Shown piece after piece: positions 33,282-42,668 of a stretch of 64,000 nucleotides of DNA. This stretch comes from Kiloniella laminariae (GTDB taxonomy: Bacteria > Pseudomonadota > Alphaproteobacteria > Kiloniellales > Kiloniellaceae), in NCBI RefSeq assembly GCF_027214005.1, contig NZ_JAPWGY010000008.1:62001-126000 (forward strand), read 5' to 3'. Below the pieces are notes generated by a model. That model searched no databases and was not told where the DNA came from. It worked only from the letters and a program-made list of their open reading frames with translations. How positions within the stretch are numbered: position 1 is the first letter of the stretch; each line of letters opens with the position of its first letter. The position numbers and the translations under genes are program-made.

Positions 33282-34846
33282 GCTCCCATCCTTTTTGCCA
33301 GCAAATAACCAGAACCACCCCCAAGGCCCGGCCCGGGATGGGTCGAGGCACCAATATGGTGCAGATTCTTGATTGTTGTGCCAGAATTTACCGAGTGGGC
33401 AAAGGGACGCCAAACAAAGAACTGATCAATTTCACAGGATCCACCATAGGGATCTCCCCCCACCAGATTGATGTTGATGGCTGCCAAATCGGCGGGCGAA
33501 TAGGCACGACGTTTCAGTACGCTCTTTTTAAAATCCTTGATATGATTTGAAAGAATACTTTCGATGCGATCAGCAAAAGCTTCGCGCAAGCTTTCCGTCC
33601 ATTCTGCTGTCGTCGGCAACTGACCAGCCGCATCACCTTTTATCAAACGCGGAGCATCCGGAACCTGTATCCACAAGATTGCCTTGCCAGCTGGACAGCG
33701 GCTCGGGTCGAGCTGATGCGGTTGCCCGACACAGATTGTTGGCACTTCCGGCAACAGCCCCCGCTCTGCCTCATTGGCTGATTTCGAGACTGCATCAATC
33801 CCTTCACAGAGATGTATCAGGGCAACTTTATCAAGCCCTTCGGCAATCCACTCCGGAGAAGCCTCCAGAGCATAATGAAGTTGAAAATTTCCCCTGCCGT
33901 GCCGAAACTCAGTCGAAATGCTGTATTCCTCGTCAAGTTTCTCCTCCCGCAACAGCCGCTGATACAGCTGACCGGGAGCAACCGACACAGAGACATTATC
34001 AGCTTCAACGCGTTCACCGCTTGACGTAACCACACCACAAGCCTGGCCATTTTCGACGATCACCTTGTCCACGTCGATGCCGGTTCGTATGACGCCACCA
34101 CGCTCTTCGATTAAGGATCGAAATGCTGCAACAGCCCCCCCGGCACCTCCTTTAACCACAGGTGCGCCTGCAGCTTCCAGAGCAAAAGCAATGACCTTGC
34201 CCATCTGGCCAGAGAAACTGGAAGAAGGCGTTAGTCCCGCGTGTAACACCCAGGGCGCCCAAAGCGCCTGAACCAAAGGGGATTTATAGGTTGCCTCCAG
34301 CCATGCCCGGGCAGGCACAAGCGCCTGCCCTATCCAGGAAACAAGACCTCTGGGGCCACGCCTCCATGCCTGAACCAGTATGAGCCTGAAAGTTGACCAG
34401 GACCATAGACGCCCTCCGAGCAAGGCGAACAGAAATGCCGCATCATCTTCAATATTCCCGACATCTTGTGCATGACAATCACCATCCCCACCAGCAAGGT
34501 CATTCCAGGACTGGACATTGGCACTTCGATCGGTAGACAACACAAGGCTCGAACCATCCGGGCACAAAACAGCCGTGGGATACGCTGTATGACAAAATTC
34601 CAGCCCATGTCGCGCAAGATCTTCGCCGAGAACAGCATAGGCCGGAGAAGTCAGGAAAAGAACAAAAGTTGCAGCCATCACATCATGATGGTACCCCGGC
34701 AGCGTTATTTCCTCTGTCCGCAGGCAGCCTCCCAAAACATCCGAACGTTCCAGAATCAGGACCTTGTCACCCTTGCCAGACAGCATGGCTGCAGCGACAA
34801 GCGCGTTGATACCTGATCCAACAATGATGTGATCGTAGCGCTGCAC
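33278..34846 (-). CDS. Phytoene-dehydrogenase-like FAD oxidoreductase
   Basis: This 522-residue flavoprotein has an N-terminal dinucleotide-binding motif (IVGSGINALVAAAMLSGKGD, then LERSDVLGGCLRTEE) and the C-terminal FAD motif GGGSGYLLAKRM. It belongs to the broad amine oxidase/CrtI superfamily. It is a paralogue of the protein at 35774 across the divergent promoter: both share RxWLxxT, GKxGGGAxxxxxAL-like and KRxxxP blocks, and both end in a Gly-rich loop. No carotenoid genes are nearby, so desaturation or oxidation of a catabolic substrate is more likely. It starts 3 bases after the cyclase stop. Confidence 0.8.
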   Translation of the reverse strand: MQRYDHIIVGSGINALVAAAMLSGKGDKVLILERSDVLGGCLRTEEITLPGYHHDVMAATFVLFLTSPAYAVLGEDLARHGLEFCHTAYPTAVLCPDGSSLVLSTDRSANVQSWNDLAGGDGDCHAQDVGNIEDDAAFLFALLGGRLWSWSTFRLILVQAWRRGPRGLVSWIGQALVPARAWLEATYKSPLVQALWAPWVLHAGLTPSSSFSGQMGKVIAFALEAAGAPVVKGGAGGAVAAFRSLIEERGGVIRTGIDVDKVIVENGQACGVVTSSGERVEADNVSVSVAPGQLYQRLLREEKLDEEYSISTEFRHGRGNFQLHYALEASPEWIAEGLDKVALIHLCEGIDAVSKSANEAERGLLPEVPTICVGQPHQLDPSRCPAGKAILWIQVPDAPRLIKGDAAGQLPTTAEWTESLREAFADRIESILSNHIKDFKKSVLKRRAYSPADLAAININLVGGDPYGGSCEIDQFFVWRPFAHSVNSGTTIKNLHHIGASTHPGPGLGGGSGYLLAKRMGA

Positions 34847-34849
34847 CTG

Positions 34850-35641
34850 TTACCCCTTTGGCACCAGAGCCAGTGCCCGGATCGGACTGCCCGTTCCACG
34901 CACAATCTTCAAGGGAGCCGCAATCAGGATCGCTCCCTTGGCAGGCAGCCTGTCAAGACAGTTCAGGCTGGCCAGACCATAGCGATTTGCTGCATGCAAA
35001 AGGTTGTGCGCCGGGTATGGTGGGTTCATTCCCCCTGCCTGCCCCGCATCAGTGCCAATACATTCATTCCCCCAACCAACAATCCCTTTAGACAAAAGGT
35101 ACTGGATACAGTCTACTGTTGGCCCAGGAGAATGAGGGCCGCTCTCATCAGCATTTAAAAAGGCAGAGGTATCATTACTGCGTTTGTACCAGTCAGAACG
35201 CATGACAACCCACTCGCCAGAACTGATCTCGCCGTGTACTTCTTCCCAGGCACGCACAGCATCTGCTGACAACAGAAAATCAGGGTTTTTAGCCACTTCA
35301 TCAGAACAGTCGATCACGTTGACCGGCGCGACCAGTCTCTGCATCGGAATGGTATCCGTATAGCCATCCTCAAAATCTTTGCCTGTGATCCAATGATGGG
35401 GAGCATCAAAATGTGTCCCCGAGTGTTCACCAAGTTTCAGCCAGTTCCAGGCGAAAAAAGGCCCGTCTTCATCATATTCTGAAATCTTGTGAATTTCGAT
35501 TTTCGGCGTGTTTTTTGCGAAATCTTCAGGCAGCTGCAGGATTGGTGTGTCAGGACCAAGACTTCCTGAAAGGTCCACGACCTCTACTTTGCCATCAAGC
35601 AATAAAGCACCCAGTTCTCCCAGTACGGACGATGAATTCAT
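34850..35641 (-). CDS. Cyclase/kynurenine formamidase-like metal hydrolase
   Basis: This 263-residue protein belongs to the cyclase family (PF04199). The diagnostic metal site HSGTHFDAPHHW is at about 73-84, and a further His/Glu set lies near WGNECIGTDAG. Members hydrolyse N-formylkynurenine, isatin or other cyclic amides and lactones. It is the first gene of the leftward operon; AGGAG precedes the ATG. With IorAB downstream, an indole or tryptophan-derived substrate such as isatin or an N-formyl aromatic amide is plausible, but that is inference. Confidence 0.87.
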   Translation of the reverse strand: MNSSSVLGELGALLLDGKVEVVDLSGSLGPDTPILQLPEDFAKNTPKIEIHKISEYDEDGPFFAWNWLKLGEHSGTHFDAPHHWITGKDFEDGYTDTIPMQRLVAPVNVIDCSDEVAKNPDFLLSADAVRAWEEVHGEISSGEWVVMRSDWYKRSNDTSAFLNADESGPHSPGPTVDCIQYLLSKGIVGWGNECIGTDAGQAGGMNPPYPAHNLLHAANRYGLASLNCLDRLPAKGAILIAAPLKIVRGTGSPIRALALVPKG

Positions 35642-35657
35642 CGACGAACTCTCCTCT

Positions 35658-35671
35658 GTTAATTAGTTAAC
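35658..35671. promoter_or_regulatory. Candidate operator in the divergent catabolic promoter region
   Basis: GTTAATTAGTTAAC has 5-base arms (GTTAA/TTAAC) around a 4-base centre, close to the TTAA-type dyads bound by MarR proteins. It lies 17 bases upstream of the cyclase start, where binding could block initiation of the leftward operon that encodes the MarR protein. Binding by that protein is inferred. Confidence 0.4.
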
Positions 35672-35720
35672 CAGTTTCGACAACCGCGTCGCACCAGCTT
35701 TTGATTGATTAAGTAGATAC

Positions 35721-35749
35721 TAGACAAATTTATATGCATTTGCAATAAT
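35721..35749 (+). promoter_or_regulatory. Sigma-70-type promoter of the rightward FAD oxidoreductase-ABC operon
   Basis: TAGACA (35721-35726) and AATAAT (35744-35749) are separated by exactly 17 bases; each has five of six consensus bases. Transcription would start near 35756, 18 bases before the ATG, leaving just room for the GGGAG ribosome site. Confidence 0.55.
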
Positions 35750-35773
35750 CATTACAAATCGCGGGAGAAATTT

Positions 35774-37354
35774 ATGTCTGAAACATTCGACGCCGTATTC
35801 ATAGGTGCAGGTCATAACAGCCTGGCTTGCGCAGCCCATCTCGCGACAAAGGGCTGGAGTGTCGGAATATTTGAACAAGCCCCCACTGCAGGTGGCGCTG
35901 TTAAGACTGATGAATATACGGCGCCTGGATTTAAGAGCGACTGGGCAGCCATGAATCTGTCTCTTTTCGCAGGATCACCATTTTTCAGCGCCTACAAGCA
36001 GGATCTACTTGACTGTGGGCTTGAATTCATTCCTGTGAAAAATTGCTTTTCATCGGCATTCCCGGACGGGTCCTGGCTCGGTGTGACGACCGACCTGTCA
36101 GAAACTCTGTCCAGAATTTCCGCCTTCTCACCAGAAGATGCAAAAACCTGGAACTCCCTGGTAAAGGAATTCCCCAAAGAGTCAGAGACATTATTCAGCT
36201 TACTTTCCTGCCCGATAAATTTAAATGCATTAGCATGTTTATTGACAAAAATTGTTTTCAGAAAGGGTCCTTCCGGAACAAAAGAACTGTTCCAGTTTTT
36301 GCTTTCCTCTTCACGGGTCTGGCTGGACACAACTTTTCAAAGTGAACATTTGAAGGCAACCCTCGCCGCCTGGGGGATGCATCTTGATTTTGCCCCAGAT
36401 ATTGCTGGTGGCGCCTTGTTCCCCTACCTCGAAGCCATGGCCAATCAGAGTTTCGGCATGGTTATCGGTAAAGGGGGGGCAGCTACTCTCACCAATGCCT
36501 TAACAACGATGGTTCAATCTCGAGGGGGAAAAATTGAATGCAACGCACCTGTGTTACGTATCCAGAGGGATAACAAGGGGAAAGCAACGGCAATTGAGCT
36601 GGATAACGGGAGGGTAATTACCGCCAAACGTGCCGTCATCGCCAATGTTGCACCCGGAGCACTGATTGAAAAACTATTGGATAGAACCTCTGGACATAAA
36701 AAATATGACTCGAAGATGCGTGGTTTTTCACATGCCCCCGGCACCATGATGATCCACCTTGCTGTCGACAACCTCCCCAATTGGACAGCCAGTCCGGATT
36801 TGCAAAAATTTGCCTATGTTCACCTTGCCCCATCGATGGATCAAATGGCCCGAACCTATCAACAGGCCAAAGCCGGGCTGTTGCCCGACGAACCGGTAAT
36901 CGTGGTTGGACAACCCACCACTGTCGACCCTTCCCGCGCCCCAGAAGGAAAACATGTCCTCTGGATTCAGGTGCGTATGGTTCCCGCTGATATCAAAGGG
37001 GATGCAAAAGGAGAGATCACGGGAAGATCCTGGGGAGAAACCGTTACGCCTTACACAAAAAGGGTGCTGGATATTATCGAAAATTACGCCCCCGGATTTA
37101 AAGCCTCTATACTGCACAAACGCACGGTGACCCCGCTCGAACTGGAACAGGAAAACCCAAATCTTGTCGGTGGGGATCAGGTTTGTGGCAGCCACCATCT
37201 CCACCAACATTTCCTGTTTCGGCCCGCAGCGTCTCATGCATCGGGTGAAACACCAGTTAAAAACCTGCATTTGATAGGCGCCGCCACCTGGCCGGGCGCA
37301 GGTCTCGGGGCGGGCTCTGGCTTTGCTCTTGGGCAGAAATTGGCCGGAAAATAA
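35774..37354 (+). CDS. Phytoene-dehydrogenase-like FAD oxidoreductase, paralogue 2
   Basis: This 526-residue flavoprotein begins with FIGAGHNSLACAAHLATKGW and FEQAPTAGGAVKTDEY, the FAD-binding fold, and ends with GAGLGAGSGFALGQKLAG. Shared blocks with the 33278-34846 protein (KGPSGTKELFQFLLSSSRVW area, VIGKGGAATLTNAL, DPSRAPEGKHVLWIQV) indicate duplication. It is the first gene of the rightward operon and has GGGAG before its ATG. It likely acts on the compound imported by the ABC transporter downstream. Confidence 0.82.
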   Translation: MSETFDAVFIGAGHNSLACAAHLATKGWSVGIFEQAPTAGGAVKTDEYTAPGFKSDWAAMNLSLFAGSPFFSAYKQDLLDCGLEFIPVKNCFSSAFPDGSWLGVTTDLSETLSRISAFSPEDAKTWNSLVKEFPKESETLFSLLSCPINLNALACLLTKIVFRKGPSGTKELFQFLLSSSRVWLDTTFQSEHLKATLAAWGMHLDFAPDIAGGALFPYLEAMANQSFGMVIGKGGAATLTNALTTMVQSRGGKIECNAPVLRIQRDNKGKATAIELDNGRVITAKRAVIANVAPGALIEKLLDRTSGHKKYDSKMRGFSHAPGTMMIHLAVDNLPNWTASPDLQKFAYVHLAPSMDQMARTYQQAKAGLLPDEPVIVVGQPTTVDPSRAPEGKHVLWIQVRMVPADIKGDAKGEITGRSWGETVTPYTKRVLDIIENYAPGFKASILHKRTVTPLELEQENPNLVGGDQVCGSHHLHQHFLFRPAASHASGETPVKNLHLIGAATWPGAGLGAGSGFALGQKLAGK

Positions 37355-37404
37355 AAAATAAAAAATAATCAAAAATAAAAAAACAACGAACAGGGATCAG
37401 AGAA

Positions 37405-38934
37405 ATGAACATAAGTCGGCGAAATTTACTAAAAATATCAACCGCAGCTGCAGCACTTGTCAGCCTGCCAACAACTGTTTTTTCCCAAATAACCATCGAT
37501 GAACTGGTGATTGCTTACAATGTCAACCTGCCTTCCTGGGACCCGACGGTCGGCCCTTCGGCAGTAAACCCCACGATTCAAGGTATTTACCAATCTGTCT
37601 TTGACCTTTTTATCGCTCAAAACCCCGATCTCAGCTTCAAGCCCGGCTTGATCACGGACTGGGGATGGAACGACGACAACAGTAAAATTCACATGACAGT
37701 ACGTGAAGGAGTTGTCTGGCACGACGGTTCCCCCTTCACCGCAGAGGATGTCGTCTGGTCGCTCGAACGGGCTGGTAATCCGGAAACAGGAAATCCCATT
37801 CAGTTTATCTGGGGGAAAATTGGTAATTACAGTATTGATGGCAACAAAATTACAGCGGATGTTCTGCAATTTGAGCCGACGATTTTCAAATGGATGTCCT
37901 TCCTCACCGGATATATCCTTCCCAAGGCTTATTATGAACAAGTTGGCGCTGAAGGCTTCGAGGCTGCTCCAATCGGTACCGGCCCATACAAGGTAGATAA
38001 ATTTGAACGGAACGCTTACGTTCGACTGAAAGCCAATCCTGATTATTGGGGCGAAAAACCGGACTTCGAAACAGTAACAATCAAATTTGTTACGGATGCT
38101 TCCAGCCGTGTCGCCGAAATCGCGTCCGGAAACTCGCACGTCACCCTGGAAATGCCCTATGAAGAATATGATCGTCTGAAAGAGAAATCAGGTCTTGCAG
38201 GCATCGCCAAGCCGATTTCGGATATCGGAATGATCTTTCTCAATGATATAGAGGTCATGAAAGACCCGAATGTGCGCATGGCCGCGGCCCATGCCATCAA
38301 TAAACAGCTGATCATCGACCGCCTGCTTTCCGGTTACGGTGTTGCCATTGACACGTTACAAACGCCGGATTATACGGCCTACGATTCATCTATCACCGTT
38401 CCCTATGATCCAGAAAAATCCAAAGCTCTGCTGGCTGCGTCAGGTTATTCTCTCGACAACCCGGTGAAATTTAAAATCCAGTCGACCCGCGGGTTCAAGC
38501 CCAAGGACTATGAAATGGTTCAGGCAATTGTCGGCTTGTGGCGCAAGGTCGGAATTGAAGCCGAGATCGAAGTTTACGAAATTGCCAAACATTACGAACT
38601 CAGAGCCGCCGATCAACTCGCACCAGCAGCATTTTATAACTGGGGCAACGCAATTGGTGACCCGACAACCTCAACCGGATTTTCAATGTTTGGACCGTCC
38701 CCCCATTCCGTCTGGGATGGTCAGGATCTGATCGATAAAATTCTCCCGCTCTGGGGTGAAGCCGATGAAAGCAAACGGATCGCCGGCTGGAAAGAAGTCG
38801 ATCGTTTTGTTGCTCAGGAAGCACTGGTTATTCCGCTATTGCAATATGTACAGCCCGTACTGCATGTCGCCGGGGTGAAAGTCACCCCCCATGCCTCCGG
38901 TGCTTTGTTACCCCAGCTGATGTACCGCGCCTGA
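37405..38934 (+). CDS. Dpp/Opp-type ABC transporter solute-binding protein
   Basis: This 509-residue family 5 periplasmic binding protein has a Tat-like signal (SRRNLLKISTAAAALVSLP). The mature protein has VREGVVWHDGSPFTAEDVVW, typical of DppA/OppA proteins, and PIGTGPYKV. Such receptors bind dipeptides but also opines, glutathione, sugars or small conjugates. It lies 50 bases after the FAD enzyme gene and is followed by a strong hairpin, then the permease genes. The ligand is unknown. Confidence 0.9.
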   Translation: MNISRRNLLKISTAAAALVSLPTTVFSQITIDELVIAYNVNLPSWDPTVGPSAVNPTIQGIYQSVFDLFIAQNPDLSFKPGLITDWGWNDDNSKIHMTVREGVVWHDGSPFTAEDVVWSLERAGNPETGNPIQFIWGKIGNYSIDGNKITADVLQFEPTIFKWMSFLTGYILPKAYYEQVGAEGFEAAPIGTGPYKVDKFERNAYVRLKANPDYWGEKPDFETVTIKFVTDASSRVAEIASGNSHVTLEMPYEEYDRLKEKSGLAGIAKPISDIGMIFLNDIEVMKDPNVRMAAAHAINKQLIIDRLLSGYGVAIDTLQTPDYTAYDSSITVPYDPEKSKALLAASGYSLDNPVKFKIQSTRGFKPKDYEMVQAIVGLWRKVGIEAEIEVYEIAKHYELRAADQLAPAAFYNWGNAIGDPTTSTGFSMFGPSPHSVWDGQDLIDKILPLWGEADESKRIAGWKEVDRFVAQEALVIPLLQYVQPVLHVAGVKVTPHASGALLPQLMYRA

Positions 38935-38940
38935 TTCAAC

Positions 38941-38970
38941 AACCTTGCCGGGGCCCTCCCCGGCAAGGTT
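38941..38970 (+). other. RNA hairpin after the Dpp-type binding-protein gene
   Basis: AACCTTGCCGGGG and its perfect complement form a 13-bp stem around the tetraloop CCCT, 6 bases after the stop. No T-run follows (CCCTTAG), so it probably stabilises the binding-protein mRNA 3' end instead of terminating, which would give more binding protein than permease. Confidence 0.75.
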
Positions 38971-38988
38971 CCCTTAGAAAGTTGCCTT

Positions 38989-39999
38989 ATGTCGCTGTTT
39001 CCGACGATCTTTCTGCGCCTGCTTACAACGTTGATCACCTTGTTTGGTGTCGCTGTGATTATCTTTGTCATCATTCGCGTTGTACCAGGCAATCCCATTG
39101 CCATGATGCTTCCTCCCGGCGCAACTGATGCCGATATTCAACGCCTTCAGGCACTCTACGGGTTTGACAAATCAATTCTGGAGCAGTTCCTGATATGGAT
39201 CTCTGATGTTGTACGTGGAGATTTTGGCACCTCTATCTCTTTGCGCCAACCGGTTTTGAACCTGGTACTCGAACGTTTACCAGCAACGCTGGAGCTCTCT
39301 ATAATCGCCTTGATCCTGGCCGTAGCCATTGGCCTGACACTGGCCATTACCGGCACACGCCTGAGAGGCAGCCGGTTCGAATCCCTGATTGATATGACCA
39401 ACGGGATCGCTTTATCACTCCCGGATTTTCTCTGGGCCTTACTCTTGATCCTGCTTTTTGGTGTGCTCTGGCCTCTGTTTCATATATCTGGGCGGATTTC
39501 TCCAGCTCTGGATCTTCCCTTTACGTCCCAGTTTTACCTGTTCGAAAGCCTGCTGCGATTGCGGCTGGATCTCAGCCTGGATCTTCTGTCTCATATGTTC
39601 ATGCCGGCCCTTGCCATGGCAATCCCCTTGGCAGCCATTATCGGGCAACTACTCAAACAGTCACTGAAAGAAACCATGCACCTGGATTATGTCACGCTTT
39701 CCCGAACCAAGGGGTACAGCGAAAATCATGTAATCATCCGCGAGGCCCTCCCCAATGCGATCTTGCCCACGCTTACACTGATCGGGGTGCAATTTACCTT
39801 TCTGATCGGAGGAACAGTCATCATTGAACGCCTTTTCTCATACGAAGGCCTTGGGAATATGGCCATAGATGCCGTCATCAATCGTGATCTGCCGCTTATA
39901 CAGGGCATCGTGATCCTTTTTGCGCTCATCTTTACCCTTGTAAATCTGATCGTGGACATGTCTTACGCCCTGCTAAACCCGAGGCTTCGTCATGCGTGA
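38989..39999 (+). CDS. Dpp/Opp-type ABC transporter permease 1 (DppB-like)
   Basis: This 336-residue inner-membrane permease has the DppB signature: VIRVVPGNPIAMMLPPGA after helix 1, LYGFDKSILEQFLIWISDVV, and the EAA loop LSRTKGYSENHVIIREALPNA. Six hydrophobic segments are visible. The first ATG is 18 bases after the hairpin. Its end overlaps the next permease gene by 8 bases. Confidence 0.9.
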   Translation: MSLFPTIFLRLLTTLITLFGVAVIIFVIIRVVPGNPIAMMLPPGATDADIQRLQALYGFDKSILEQFLIWISDVVRGDFGTSISLRQPVLNLVLERLPATLELSIIALILAVAIGLTLAITGTRLRGSRFESLIDMTNGIALSLPDFLWALLLILLFGVLWPLFHISGRISPALDLPFTSQFYLFESLLRLRLDLSLDLLSHMFMPALAMAIPLAAIIGQLLKQSLKETMHLDYVTLSRTKGYSENHVIIREALPNAILPTLTLIGVQFTFLIGGTVIIERLFSYEGLGNMAIDAVINRDLPLIQGIVILFALIFTLVNLIVDMSYALLNPRLRHA

Positions 40000-40843
40000 G
40001 CACCGCAAAAAAACAAAACAGCGTTTGGGAATCAGGCTCTGGCTTTCGGGGGGATGGTTACTTGTTCTGATCGCCATAGCCCTGCTTGCCCCCTGGATCA
40101 GTCCTAAAAACCCTCTGGAACAGGACCTTTTTGCGGCCCGGTTACCGCCATTCTGGATGGCTGGTGCCGAACCAGGATTCTGGCTGGGCACTGACAGCCT
40201 GGGGCGCGACGTACTCAGCCGTATCCTTGAGGGAAGCCGCATCGCTCTGCTGGTCGCCTTCATCGCGGGAACCGCAACTTGCCTGATCGGCGCAACCTTG
40301 GGGATGATCGCAGGATTTTACCGTGGCTGGGCCGATCGGATTATTTCCCGTTTTGTGGACATCTGGATGGCCTTTCCCCCTGTTCTCTTTGCCATTCTTC
40401 TGGTTGCCGTTATCGGGACCGGACTGACCTCGATTATCATTGCCATCGTTGTCATTGACTGGACCCGTTTCTGCCGGGTGGTAAGGGCCGAGGCCATGAC
40501 CCAGGGGCAAATGGATTATGTCGCTTCTGCACAGGTTGCCGGACAAAAAAGATTTGGCATTATGATTGCTGAAATCCTGCCCAATGTCATTCCGACCATT
40601 GTCGCCCTTCTCACATTGGAAATGGGGATTGCCATCATCGTCGAAACCATTCTGTCTTTCGTCAACCTGTCGATTTCAAGTGATGCCCCAACCTGGGGCG
40701 GAATGATCGCAGAAGGCCGTACTTCTATCTACCAGGCCTGGTGGGTTCTGATCTTCCCCTTGATAGTCCTTTTTCTCACGGTCCTTTCCTTCAGCCAGTT
40801 TGGTGAAGGCCTCAAGGACCGTTACGATCCGGTGCTCCGATGA
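39992..40843 (+). CDS. Dpp/Opp-type ABC transporter permease 2 (DppC-like)
   Basis: This 283-residue permease has an N-terminal cytoplasmic stretch, LLAPWISPKNPLEQD, then the DppC mark WLGTDSLGRDVLSRILEGSR and the EAA loop ASAQVAGQKRFGIMIAEILPN. Six hydrophobic segments. Its stop overlaps the ATPase gene by 4 bases (ATGA). Confidence 0.9.
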   Translation: MREHRKKTKQRLGIRLWLSGGWLLVLIAIALLAPWISPKNPLEQDLFAARLPPFWMAGAEPGFWLGTDSLGRDVLSRILEGSRIALLVAFIAGTATCLIGATLGMIAGFYRGWADRIISRFVDIWMAFPPVLFAILLVAVIGTGLTSIIIAIVVIDWTRFCRVVRAEAMTQGQMDYVASAQVAGQKRFGIMIAEILPNVIPTIVALLTLEMGIAIIVETILSFVNLSISSDAPTWGGMIAEGRTSIYQAWWVLIFPLIVLFLTVLSFSQFGEGLKDRYDPVLR

Positions 40844-41721
40844 TGAAACCCTTCCTCAGTATCAAAAATCTGACCGTCAGCCTGAAAAGCAGCAAAGAGC
40901 CCTTGCTTCGCTCAGTGTCGCTTGACCTCGCCGCTGGCAACGTTCTGGGCCTGGTCGGCGAAAGTGGTGCGGGCAAAAGCATGATAGGTAAAGCCATACT
41001 CGGGATTTTACCGCAAGCTGTCGAGATCACGGCCGGAGAGATATGGCTTAATGACCAGGAACTCCTTCGCAAGCCTGCAAAAGAGCGCCGAAAATTCATT
41101 GGCGCCAGTACAGCACTGATCCCCCAGGACCCTCTCACAGCCCTGAATCCTTCCCGCCGTATTGGTCCTCAGATCACCGAGCGCCTGGTTGACATTCTCG
41201 ACTGGAAAAAAGATGCAGCCCTAGCCAGAGCGCTCGAGTTGCTAAACGAAGTTCAAATCCCGGACCCGGAAAGAGTTATGCACAGTTACCCCCACGAAAT
41301 ATCCGGGGGCATGCGTCAACGCATTCTTATCGCTTCGGCTTTTGCGGCTAATCCCAAGCTGATCATTGCCGATGAACCGACAACCGCATTGGATGTAACC
41401 GTCCAAAAACAGATTCTCCACTTGATAGCTGATCTACAGGCACGCCATCAAACTTCACTGCTGTTTGTCACTCATGATCTGGGTGTTGTTTCCAAGGTCT
41501 GTCAGCACCTGAGCGTACTCTATGCTGGCAAGGTTATTGAAGCCTCGGAAATCAGGGATTTTTTCAAGAACCCCAAACACCCCTATTCAAGAGCCCTCCT
41601 TGCCGCCACGCCAAAATACAATGACCCTGCAAGCTCCCTCACCCCTGTTCCTGAAGAAGTAATCGCAGAGGTGGAAGCAGAGATCTTTGCCCCCCGAACG
41701 GAGTGCTCCCATGTCAATTGA
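40840..41721 (+). CDS. Dpp/Opp-type ABC transporter ATPase 1 (DppD-like)
   Basis: This 293-residue ATPase has Walker A GESGAGKSMIGKAILG, the Q-loop PQDPLTALNPSRRI, signature ISGGMRQRILIASAF, Walker B LIIADEPTTALDV, and VTHDLGVV. The C-terminal extension after the ATPase core contains HPYSRALLAATPKY, but not the usual Cys-rich 4Fe-4S motif of Opp ATPases: only one Cys, near the end, remains. It overlaps both neighbours. Confidence 0.9.
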   Translation: MMKPFLSIKNLTVSLKSSKEPLLRSVSLDLAAGNVLGLVGESGAGKSMIGKAILGILPQAVEITAGEIWLNDQELLRKPAKERRKFIGASTALIPQDPLTALNPSRRIGPQITERLVDILDWKKDAALARALELLNEVQIPDPERVMHSYPHEISGGMRQRILIASAFAANPKLIIADEPTTALDVTVQKQILHLIADLQARHQTSLLFVTHDLGVVSKVCQHLSVLYAGKVIEASEIRDFFKNPKHPYSRALLAATPKYNDPASSLTPVPEEVIAEVEAEIFAPRTECSHVN

Positions 41722-42526
41722 TTGTCCTGTTTATCAAGTTCAGAATCTTCATCTGTCCCTTGCGGATATGACGCAAAAATCCTTCTTTGGCAGTGCTCCT
41801 CAAATCAACATCCTTAAAGATATCTCTTTTGATATTATGAAGGGGGAGGTCCTGGGCATCGTCGGCGGATCAGGATCAGGAAAATCGACATTGGGCCGGA
41901 CAATGATCCGTCTGCTTGAACCGTCGCAAGGCAGGATATTTTTTGAGGGACAAGATATAACCCATTTGCCGGAAGAGAATTTACGACCTTTAAGACACCG
42001 TTTCCAAATGATATTTCAAGACCCGATGTCTTCGCTCAATCCAAGGCGTAAAGTCGGCAGGATCATAGAAGGCCCGCTGAAATTACACGGCTTTGATCGA
42101 ATTTCAGAACGGATGGCAGAAGCTCTGGATTTAGTTGGCTTGCCACGCAGCTTTCAAGGACGTTACCCTCATGAACTTTCTGGTGGCCAGCGCCAGCGGG
42201 TCGGTATTGCCCGTGCCATTGCTACCCGACCTGATTTCATCCTCGCAGACGAAATTGTCTCGGGACTGGATGTCTCATCCCAGGCCCAAGTCCTCAATTT
42301 ACTGGCAGATCTTGTACGTGAACTCGGCCTCACCCTGGCCTTCATCAGCCACGACCTGGCAGTTATCCGAAGACTGTGCTCCCGGGTTCTCGTTTTGAAA
42401 CACGGCCAAATAGTCGAGTTATCAACAACTGAAAGACTATTCGAGGCCCCAAGCTCGGATTACACACGCGAACTTCTCAACGCAATTCCTCTCCCCGATC
42501 CTGATCAGATATGGGCCACAAACTAA
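41711..42526 (+). CDS. Dpp/Opp-type ABC transporter ATPase 2 (DppF-like)
   Basis: This ATPase of about 271 residues has Walker A GGSGSGKSTLGRTMIRLL, FQDPMSSLNPRRKV, signature LSGGQRQRVGIARAI, Walker B FILADEIVSGLDV (Ile replaces the usual Pro after DE) and ISHDLAVIRRL. GGAG eight bases before ATG 41711 decides the start; an in-frame TTG at 41687 lies inside the previous gene. It overlaps that gene by 11 bases. It ends the operon; a 142-base AT-rich gap follows. Confidence 0.9.
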   Translation: MSIDCPVYQVQNLHLSLADMTQKSFFGSAPQINILKDISFDIMKGEVLGIVGGSGSGKSTLGRTMIRLLEPSQGRIFFEGQDITHLPEENLRPLRHRFQMIFQDPMSSLNPRRKVGRIIEGPLKLHGFDRISERMAEALDLVGLPRSFQGRYPHELSGGQRQRVGIARAIATRPDFILADEIVSGLDVSSQAQVLNLLADLVRELGLTLAFISHDLAVIRRLCSRVLVLKHGQIVELSTTERLFEAPSSDYTRELLNAIPLPDPDQIWATN

Positions 42527-42668
42527 AGGCATAAAATGAGTGAAATTAATACATTTAAAATCACAAAATCACCTGATATCTATTTGCTTACAAACAAAAA
42601 ACATCAATTTCATTGTAAAGAATTATCCACAAATATGATCCAGATTAAACGCCAGCTTAATATTCACA

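Noticed and set aside
33278-37354. Two CrtI-like enzymes considered as carotenoid biosynthesis genes
   Set aside because: No crtB, crtE or crtY neighbour is present, while ior, hydrolase and importer genes are. A catabolic role fits better.
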